NCBI GenBank assembly: GCA_964019055.1
Contig: OZ025221.1
Span: forward strand, 9,429,993-9,493,992
Direction: 5' to 3'
DNA from: Anthopleura xanthogrammica
Taxonomy: Eukaryota > Cnidaria > Anthozoa > Actiniaria > Actiniidae
Length of the DNA stretch: 64,000 nucleotides
Under the pieces are notes generated by a model. It did no database searches. It was not told where the DNA came from and saw only the letters and a list, made by a program, of their open reading frames with translations. This document shows positions 47,314 through 64,000 of this stretch, piece after piece. The stretch's first letter is position 1, and each line of letters begins with the position of its first letter. The translations under genes were made by a program, and so were the position numbers.

Positions 47314-48214
47314 CTAACTTTCACTCTTTTTCCAAGCCTTGCTTTCATGAATTCCTTTCTCCACCACAATAAAAATCTCTGTTTGTGAATTATCCTGTAT
47401 TTGTGATGTTAAGAACTTTTCAAGATCACAGTCCTCTTCACCAATTTTACTCGGCTCAGAGAGTTTAGAGTCCAAATTATAAAACACTTTACCAATTTTT
47501 CTTATTGCAAACCAGTGAGGTCTCTTGATTGGCAAACTCATGCCAACTATGTTCATGCTGGATGGCTTGTTGATGATAAATCCAAGGATATTCTCAAAGG
47601 ATAGTGAGTTAGGAGACCTAAAATAAGACAAAATATGAAATAAGGGAATTAAGGGTGGTGTAGCAGGAGTGCACGATATCAGGGGTTCTCAGTTTGATTC
47701 CTGCATTTGGCATCACATGTGAGTAGTCAGTTTGTTGGGTCTCACAATGTATGTGTGTGTTGCAGGGCTCAAAATAACGGCACGTCAACGGTCAATGTCC
47801 GGCCAAATTTGGTACTTGACGGTCAGATACGGTTTTGAACGGACGTGTTGACTGGTCATATTAAAAATATATATATATACTCTGGACATCTTGACCGGCG
47901 TATGACTGGCCGTTATTTTGAGCCCTGGTGTTGGGGGGAGGGGAGGGAGGAGGCCATACTTACGTTCTCTTGTCAAACCAAATTGTTTCATAGTCTTTCA
48001 AAGACAAAGCAGCCATCAGAACGTTTACATCGTAATTCCCCAAACCTAGAGGGTTCTTATGAGGATTAATATAAGTATCAGGACTCAAATTGTAGCAAAT
48101 ATTGTCCATAGATGCCTTACTGAAGGCCTTTGGGTCCTGAAGAAGGTTATTCAGAGCGTGAACAGCACACAACATCATACTTTGTTTTTCGTGGTATATT
48201 TTTTGTTCCGCCAT
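47314..48214 (-). CDS. JOSD2: Josephin-domain deubiquitinase (JOSD2-like)
   Basis: Two exons, 48214-47964 and 47617-47314; 184 residues, the usual size of Josephin-1/2. The catalytic Cys16 lies in MMLCAVHALNNLLQ, His118 in RPHWFAIRK, and Asn131/Asp133 in YNLDSK, so the cysteine-protease triad is complete. The GLGNYDVNVLMAAL block and absence of an N-terminal extension fit JOSD2 better than JOSD1. The enzyme hydrolyses ubiquitin linkages in the cytosol. The gene is head to head with GTPBP1, about 1.8 kb apart. The intron contains a small transposon and a SINE scrap. Confidence 0.9.
47650..47745 (+). mobile_element. SINE fragment in JOSD2 intron
   Basis: GTGTAGCAGG, a box-B-like GTTTGATTCC and CATCACATGTGAGTAG in the same order as the - strand copies elsewhere, here on the + strand and truncated. 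Confidence 0.6.
47763..47927. mobile_element. Small inverted-repeat transposon in JOSD2 intron
   Basis: 165 bp with termini CAGGGCTCAAAATAACGG and CCGTTATTTTGAGCCCTG, continuing as imperfect inverted repeats for about 40 bp. It is flanked by GTGTTG on both sides, a probable target duplication. The CAGGG ends suggest a hAT-like MITE, though hAT normally duplicates 8 bp. Confidence 0.75.
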
Positions 48215-50048
48215 CTTGAGTAAAACTTAGATCACCAAATTGGCAAAATCCAAGTTTCATCTAACTATATCTCCACTATTACCGCTTTTCAACGGCTTGC
48301 ATTTCTTTGAAATAATAAAAAACGAAGAAATGTTTGACAAATGTTTGACAAACATTCCGCCATTTTGTTTTGTAGGAAAGAAATCCGCTGGTCATAAATA
48401 CAAAATAATCCTCAACAACGCGGTTAAACTTGACCGAGGGTCCATGAAAGCAATTTCTAAAATTAGTTCCCCAACAAATCTACCATGAATTAGAATCCTA
48501 GTATTGATAGATACAATAGTATTTAAAAAAGAGGTTTGAAGATTATTTCTTGGGTTAAAAAGGCGAGGAAAGGGTAGTTTTTGGCTTACGTCGTGGTACT
48601 GGGTACAAGAGATTTATTATTCCCAGTCTCCAAGATCAGGTCTGCGCGTTACCCATGGAACATCAAAGGGTCGCTGCTGATGAAACCACTAAAAATTGCC
48701 TGAAAATCTACGATCTGTTTTTGTTTTGATTGGGATCTTACATCACTAGATGCCTGATTATCCCAGTCTCTAACCAGGACCTCGAGATCTTGTCGAAAGG
48801 ACAGCGTGGAGAGGATATTCAGTCCCGAAAACACTCAAGATCGCTTCGAAAATTTTGTCTCCAAAAGGATTTGTTATCATTTTTGCTCCTTTTGTGCAGT
48901 TTTTCTCTATATTTACCTGCAAAAGTGAGGTAGGTTTGCCGTATGGTGTTTTAGTTGCTTTAGGCGTGGTAAATGTGTATACAATATTTCTTTAACCGGT
49001 TTCATGTTCTAAATCTCCACGTAGACTACTTGATTCACATGCAAATAAGTTCTTCATGATTTATTTTACATAAACACCAACGTTATCAGGCTACTTTATG
49101 TATAAAAACCAATCCCTTAACCCTAAATGCTGTTGTCTGTTTATAAATATATGTAAGCTTAAGACGAAAAGGTATTAAAAATTCTTTTTTTCAATATTTT
49201 TCTAAAAAGCCTAGACAAAAAAATACAAAACGTTGATAATTCATCCTTAGAGAACTACCCTACCTTTTTTTTTTATATTTAAAACGTATTTTACCTGAAT
49301 CTAGAAATTATTTCTAAAATCTATGAGAAGTTAAGATAAGTTTATAATATTAATATTGAAGAAGTTGAAAAATACATTTCAAAATGATTTCTATTTAAAT
49401 TTATTCAAATGCAAATAAAAAAAAATCTTAATTGAATGTAATGAAACCATTATTGGAGATTACTTTTGTTATCTTTGACAAAGAATCTTATCAAAAATAT
49501 TGTATTCATGGTTGGCTGGATGACTGTGTAAACATGAATTTATAATGTAGATATATACTAGCACCAGTCTCTCTCCTCTGTCAGATGATGCAACCATACA
49601 GAATTTTTGTGACATTTGGCACTTAAAGTCCAAATTCTCTTCAAAATTGTCAGCATTAGAATCTGACCACAACAGCGTGCAGATCAAATATACTTGCTTG
49701 AACATAATGACAACTGGAATGTAATTTTTCAAAAAAAAAAGTTTGAAATTGATCGCAGAAATTTAACAGAGGTAAATGAAACAGCTAGTTTTATTTGATA
49801 ATATTTTATTGGGTGCTTAAAGCTATTAATGTTATGTGTATTTCTCACATAAAATTTTGTCTATTTGTATTACATATTGCATCAGCCTTGGGTAGGAGCT
49901 GTTAATTTTTCATCTTCATCTATTTTACTTTATTTATGATTTAAATTGCTTGTGATATACTTTATCCTTTCTTTAAGGTAGTTTTTAGTCAAATCTAGTG
50001 AGGTAACTCATATTTTCTTTCATATTTTTAAGGAATAAATAGTCAAGT
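48215..50048. other. Head-to-head interval between JOSD2 and GTPBP1
   Basis: Presumed promoters of both genes. A TTTTTAAG acceptor just before the GTPBP1 ATG (about 50032) implies a 5' UTR intron, so the GTPBP1 start site lies further left. Open frames at 48240-48488 and 48730-48933 look like chance. Confidence 0.45.
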
Positions 50049-55320
<5,272 letters not shown>

Positions 55321-56237
55321 CACAAAGATACAAAACGCATTTGAGTATAATGATTAACTTATACCTAGAAAGCAGGAACTGTTGAGTTAGAAACGAAATA
55401 TGAAAGGTTGAAAGTTTGGTATTCAGAAAGAAGATAGTGAAAGAAATGACTGGATAAGAGAGCCGTTCATGCCAGGAATACGAAGCTAGTGTTGATACTC
55501 GCCATTGACTTAGCTTGGGCGTGTTTTTATACGCAAAGGATAGCTGATAAGCATATGACATCATTAAGTATTATCGAAGGATTTTTTAACATCGATAACA
55601 TACCTCGCACACAAATGTATTATGCTGAAAGATTTTATTTTGTGCGTTTTTAACGAATGTTGTTTTATTGATGTATTATAAACAAAGAGAAGGAATGGAA
55701 GGAGAAACAAAGAAAAATTAAATAAATGAAAGTACTGAACTGCACACGTATCGTTTATTCGATTATTAAAAATCTTGTGAGAAAACGCTCGATAGATAAG
55801 AAGCAAGAATAAAAAAAAGATTTTTAGCGCACTGAAGGCGTGGAAATACGAGCAACAACTAAATAAGATAAAATAAATAAAATCATGTCGCGCAAGAATG
55901 TTGCGTTGCCCTGCAACGACAACATTGTGTGCGATATTTTGCAGAAGTAGAGACGCGAAGAGAATAAGGTGGTAATACGAGCACGCTTACAATATTGAAA
56001 GAAAGAAAGCGATATTGAGAAAAAGGAAAGATAAAATAAACAAAGAAATATAAAAGAACGAAAAACATGAGGAAAGGAAGAAAGAAATAAACTGAATCGA
56101 AAATAACGATTGGGTTTCCTGTGGTGCCTCGCGTGACGATTCCTCCAGGTCACGTGTCACTAGCCATTACCCAGAATCCCTTGAGGTAGTGTTCTTTCAA
56201 GAGATTTGTTGTAAAAACTGCGAAGGAAGACGAAAAA
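55321..56237. other. GTPBP1-GID4 interval with GID4 promoter
   Basis: GTPBP1 3' UTR with AATAAA near 55720 and 55807, then about 300 bp of A-rich sequence, then the GID4 promoter. No other gene seen. Confidence 0.5.
56149..56185 (+). promoter_or_regulatory. E-box and ZNF143/Staf-like site in GID4 promoter
   Basis: GTCACGTG at 56149-56156 is a canonical CACGTG E-box. TACCCAGAATCCCTTGAG at 56168-56185 fits the ZNF143/Staf core YWCCCRNMATSCMYYRC with one mismatch, 53 bp before the GID4 ATG. Both are typical of TATA-less housekeeping promoters. Confidence 0.45.
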
Positions 56238-60124
<3,887 letters not shown>

Positions 60125-60329
60125 CAGTGACACATTAATTGCCAAGTATAATATCAAAGCTTTAAAATGAAGAACTTTCTTTGCTGAGAGCCATTTTACA
60201 GAGGTTGATTAGTATGCGGTATGCTTAAACTAAACTCTCCAAACTAGTATGTGCCGGCAGTTCTCATTAGATAGTAACTTGCCTATGACATAAAGGGCAT
60301 TATAGACATTTTCTAAGATAGCAAACATG

Positions 60330-60484
60330 GTGCATTGTGGTCTAGTTTGGGTACAAACATCTTCAGTTGGTATCATTTTATATACATTTTATGAGATGGT
60401 GAATCATGGTTTAGTTTTGGTAAAAAATTATTTTGTTCATGTCTTATATTGTGTTGTTTGTACCCAAGCTAGACCACAATGCAC
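60330..60484. mobile_element. Foldback element with 29-bp inverted ends
   Basis: GTGCATTGTGGTCTAGTTTGG at the left and CCAAGCTAGACCACAATGCAC at the right; arms differ at one base over 29 bp. Same family as 53538-53622. Confidence 0.8.
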
Positions 60485-60846
60485 ATTGTTTATCATACTC
60501 AGAAAACATCTATGTAATAGGTATTAGCATTCTTCAGGTGCATGTGATGCCAATGTATGTGCACAGTTTGGAAAGGATGTCATAATCTGAGCCAATGTAC
60601 ATAGTTATTAATCTTACTTCCAGGAAGAAAAGTGATCCGCTGAATTCAGAAAAATATCAAAAATTTCTTGAAATTATGAATTATGTATTATAAAAAGCCA
60701 GATAGATGATGTTTGAAAATATAAGACGATGGAAATGTAAATGTATTGTTTTCTCTAAATATAATCTGTAGAAAGCCATTTATAGGTATTTTGTAGAGTT
60801 CAGTAGCCTGCTATGCAGACATCCACTCCTTGTGGTTGTCACGCAT

Positions 60847-61001
60847 GTTGAACACTCGATCACATAAGCTAAAAGGACCTTCATTGTCTAATAAAACACT
60901 AGAACGAGATGACGTCGACAATATCACGATAGATCTATGTCTAGTTCAATTGCTTTATAAGACAATAAAGGTCCTTTTGGCCAATGTGAATGAGTGCTAA
61001 C
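60847..61001. mobile_element. Foldback element with about 45-bp inverted ends
   Basis: Left GTTGAACACTCGATCACATA ... AAAAGGACCTTCATTGTCT, right AGACAATAAAGGTCCTTTT ... GAGTGCTAAC. The GID4 AATAAA candidate near 60964 lies inside it. Confidence 0.75.
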
Positions 61002-61293
61002 TGTTGCGCATCGCTTGTGGGGTAGGTCTTAACCCTGGTTAGGTCTCAACCATTATTATCCCATCTGCACAAACGCTATAAACATTGAGTCATTCTAAGA
61101 AGAATCAAAAACAGTATAATTATCAACCTGTTCACAGGTAAGACATTATTTCATATTTATTTAGTGATTTTACAAGATGTTTGCAGATTGATTGTTGTCA
61201 TGAATAGCAGTTGTTTACATGTCAATTAGTAACTTTTGTCGTGTTGTAGCTACAACCTCATGGTGAAATGGGCCTAGCACCTTTTTTAGGGAT

Positions 61294-61493
61294 ATTACCA
61301 TAGCAACAGTACTCTATTGCCATGGCTACCTTTATGCAAAACATTTTGTTTGTTGCCATGGTTACCCTTTTCTGATTCAGGTTGCCATGGTTACCTGTTT
61401 CTAAGTAAGCCAAGCATATTGCAATAGCAATATTACTTGCCTTCTATAGTTGTCAGGATTAATGTTGTCATAATTTCCTGTTGCTATAGCAAT
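61294..61493. promoter_or_regulatory. Cluster of X-box-like palindromes
   Basis: ATTACCATAGCAAC (61294), ATTGCCATGGCTAC (about 61317), GTTGCCATGGTTAC (61352 and 61381) and GTTGCTATAGCAAT (61480) resemble the RFX X-box. No gene start lies nearby, so a repeat origin is as likely as regulation. Confidence 0.35.
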
Positions 61494-62289
61494 ATCCATT
61501 TCAAATCTATGTTCATAATTTATAACATTGGGTGTATGATTTTATCTAATAAGAATATGACTGGTTTACATAATAAGTACATAGTTTTAAATTTTCTTTA
61601 CACAAAATGACAAGCTAAGTTGCTACCATCAATATTATTATTATAATAAAATACTTTATATTTAATCTTCCTAATGTCCTTTGTACTTTGCTAGAAGAGT
61701 AAATGACTCGTTAATGACTTTTGTTGGGCTACCTGTGCTTGAGGAAAGGAGGTTCCAGTGACACTAGAGAAAAACGTTTGCGCATGTGTGCTTTTCAGCA
61801 CGCTTTCCAAGAATTTCCAAGAGTTTTAGGGAGAAAATAAATGCTTGTTTTCTCCAAGTATACAAAAACGTTCGTGGGTATACTTTTGTGAGACCAAGAT
61901 ACTGTATTAATAAAGACAATATGAAAGAATTAGCCTTAAGTTTCAAGAACTGGCCTTAAGTTTCAAGAACTGACTTTAAGTTTTGGCATTTTGTAAAGAC
62001 TATTCTTCAGGCAAGTGTGAAAGTCAAATTTGCATAATATTACAATAGCACGAAGACGCTTTTGACTAATTTGCATGCAGACTTAAAGCATGCGCAGACG
62101 TTTTTCACACGTGTCGGTTCCAGCAGGGTTTGCCTCCTTTCCAATATACTTTAATCATATTCTGCTCCAATTGTTATACTCATGTCTCCAGGAAGAACCT
62201 CAGTCTTATGAAACCATTGGTTAGTGTCTACAATGACTAGAACAGCAAAAGAATATATAAGAAAAATGAAATTCACACTGTCACAGGAG

Positions 62290-62395
62290 CAAGTGTAGCT
62301 CAGTTGGATAGTACATGGCATAGGAGCAGGAATAGCTTGGTTAGTGCGGGGCCTTCGGAGCTAGAGGTCCACCGTTCAATCCTCAGGATCTCCTC
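62290..62395 (+). mobile_element. tRNA-like SINE head pair
   Basis: TAGCTCAGTTGGATAGTACATGG followed by TAGCTTGGTTAGTGCGG and a box-B-like CCGTTCAATCCTC. The tRNA cloverleaf is incomplete and no acceptor stem pairs well, so I do not call a functional tRNA. Confidence 0.5.
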
Positions 62396-62489
62396 TGTTT
62401 CGATTTTTCTTTATTCTGTGTAGCAGAAGCTTTAAATACCCGTAATAAGGAGCACTGATAGTTTGAGGGGATAAAGTGTGCACCTTTAA

Positions 62490-63035
62490 GGAGGCTCGAA
62501 ATGGTTTTCCTTGAACGAGCGCGCGCTTTTAAATGACGTAGCACTGAATCATTTTTGTCCCAAAAAACCTCATACTTAAATTAAAATAACTCAAAAACTG
62601 GACGGTAAATTTTTCTAAAACTTTCCATGAGGGTTTTATTTCATGGTTCGTAAGTGCTAAGAAAAAATAAAAAAATTCTGTAATGGGGACGTCCTAATAT
62701 AAACTTCATTGATTTTTGAGAATTCCTCACAGAATTTTTTCTTTTTCGGTCCAATCAAAGATTGAATCCTGAAGTTCAAACATGCTAAATTTTAAAGGAT
62801 TTTCACCATGCGGATTTTGAGTTATGATTTTTTAAATGAAAAACTGTGCACACATTTGAAGTGTTCTATCGTTGTCATAGAAACGTGTTATGTCATATTT
62901 TTATTTTCATTCCAGCATTTACTTTATGGTCTTTCATCTTCTGGGTCAACTTACGGTTATATATTAGTCATATAAAGTTTTTCAGGGTAATTTTTGTCAG
63001 TCTATATGCAAGTTCAAAAACCTTTTCTAGCCTCC
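62490..63035. mobile_element. Non-autonomous TTAA-flanked transposon (piggyBac-like MITE)
   Basis: About 546 bp with ends GGAGGCT and AGCCTCC, flanked by TTAA on both sides (62486-62489, 63036-63039). It interrupts one unit of a tandem repeat whose next unit (63120-63230) is uninterrupted and reads ATCTTTGAGTGCTCC at the matching point. No transposase frame. Confidence 0.75.
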
Positions 63036-63039
63036 TTAA

Positions 63040-63230
63040 GTGCTTCCTAAATGAGCTTCTGACTCAGGAGAATCGGACAACTACTTCCCATGTTATCAAA
63101 GTAGAATAAATTACTTTGACAGGATAAAGTGCACATCTTTGAGTGCTCCCTACATGAGCTTCTGACTCAGGAGAATCGGGCAACCACTGCCCACATCATC
63201 AAAGTAGAATAAATTACCTTCACCCTTTTT
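63040..63230 (+). repeat. Two-unit tandem repeat, about 105 bp
   Basis: Both units carry GAGCTTCTGACTCAGGAGAA and ATCAAAGTAGAATAAATTAC. The left part of the first unit continues before 62486. Confidence 0.75.
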
Positions 63231-63474
63231 TTAAACCCACATGTGGCAAGTGGTACTTAGTTAAAATCTTAACAGTAACAAAATCTTTTGACCCTGAACT
63301 AAACTTGCCACAAGTCGTACTCGCTATGTTGTTTGTGGATGAGAGATTTAGCGAGCGCAAGGTGAGCATTGAGCGGAGCTAAAGGCGGACTTTCGAAAGT
63401 CTAACCCTGAGCTGACTCTAAGAAATAATTATTTTTATAATCAGGAAAGTTCCATAATTTTCAAATGTACTTAC

Positions 63475-63952
63475 GGACTTCTCCCTTATTGACCTGAACC
63501 TTGAGTGTAGAGCACACATGTTCACATTCTGGTGGGGGAATGAGTGTCCATACTTTCCTTCCTGACAATTGTGCTTGCCATGATGGTCGCTCAACACTAT
63601 CAATCTTTAAAAAAAAGAAAAACAATACATTAATAAAATGTACCAGTACTGTAATTTCCAGCAATATACAGTATATACAGCAGTATGAGCATTAGAAATT
63701 GCACGCTCATGCTGTAGACAGTAATAAAGTATGCTGGGAAAGATACCCCTTTTGGGCGGAGCATCCCCGTATAGTACATTATAGGGAGTCCCCCCCCCCC
63801 CCCCTGTGATACTTACGTGAATCTGAGCCCCAAGACCAGGTCCTCCCATGAACAACCAATCTTGTTGACTTGTTTCAGTGTCAGACGGCAGGAAGTATGG
63901 TAACTGATAATGTTCACGTAACTTTTCTCTAACGACTGGATCACAGTTACTC
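63475..63952 (-). CDS. JmjC/cupin-8 type Fe(II)/2-oxoglutarate oxygenase, two exons (partial)
   Basis: Exons 63952-63817 and 63604-63475, phases consistent; upstream exons lie beyond the window. The joined reading frame gives FMGGPGLGAQIH|IDSVERPSWQ, with the HxD iron-binding pair formed across the splice junction, then GRKVWTLIPPPECEHVC and VNKGEV. This is the pattern of cupin-8/JmjC-domain hydroxylases; the second iron-binding His should be in the next exon, which I could not find. Substrate unknown. A poly-C run (63792-63805) lies in the intron. Confidence 0.7.
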
Positions 63953-64000
63953 CTACAAGAATAAAAGTAACAGTTACGAATGGTAACTCTCTAAGTAACT

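Larger units (their letters stand above)
60125..63474. other. Region between GID4 and the JmjC-like gene
   Basis: GID4 3' UTR (AATAAA candidates near 60891 and 60964) followed by repeats listed separately. The 3' exons of the JmjC-like gene should lie here but I could not locate them. No other gene is supported. Confidence 0.5.

Noticed and set aside
62290..62395. Functional tRNA gene
   Set aside because: A- and B-box-like sequences are present but there is no matching acceptor stem, and the unit is doubled as in tRNA-derived SINE heads.

Overview
The window is a piece of an animal nuclear genome, AT-rich and intron-rich. GT-AG introns, metazoan-specific gene families and many short foldback and tRNA-derived repeats all point this way. 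The mix of transmembrane collagens, repeat style and gene content suggests an early-branching marine invertebrate, most likely a cnidarian, but this is inference and no species marker is visible. All multi-exon models below were built by hand from splice sites, and reading phase was checked at every junction.

Positions 1-26322 (+ strand) hold a tandem array of four related collagen genes (A, partial at the left edge; B, C and D, complete). Each complete gene encodes a type II membrane protein: a short Ser/Pro-rich cytoplasmic tail, one membrane span ending in LLIRLETVQ, a stalk with an RSKR furin-type site, a C-x3-C pair, a long Gly-X-Y domain, and a C-terminal domain of about 90 residues with three invariant cysteines that I do not recognise. 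A and B are recent duplicates. C and D are older.

Positions 27348-39154 (- strand) hold a complete 21-exon KIF19 (kinesin-8) gene whose introns are packed with microsatellites, including about 950 bp of pure CCAT. A perfect RFX X-box lies about 325 bp upstream of its start codon. Positions 40363-47095 carry two NAT16-like acetyltransferase genes, head to head, with unrelated first exons. They are separated by minisatellites built from a reverse-transcriptase motif and by scraps of neighbouring genes.

Positions 47314-48214 (-) encode a Josephin (JOSD2-like) deubiquitinase, 50049-55320 (+) GTPBP1, and 56238-60124 (+) GID4, the Pro/N-degron receptor of the CTLH/GID E3 ligase. The right edge (63475-63952, -) holds two exons of a JmjC/cupin-8 type dioxygenase. 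The single-copy genes look like ordinary conserved housekeeping or ciliary genes. The collagen array, the NAT16/RT-repeat region and the collection of small transposons with visible empty sites are the unusual parts.
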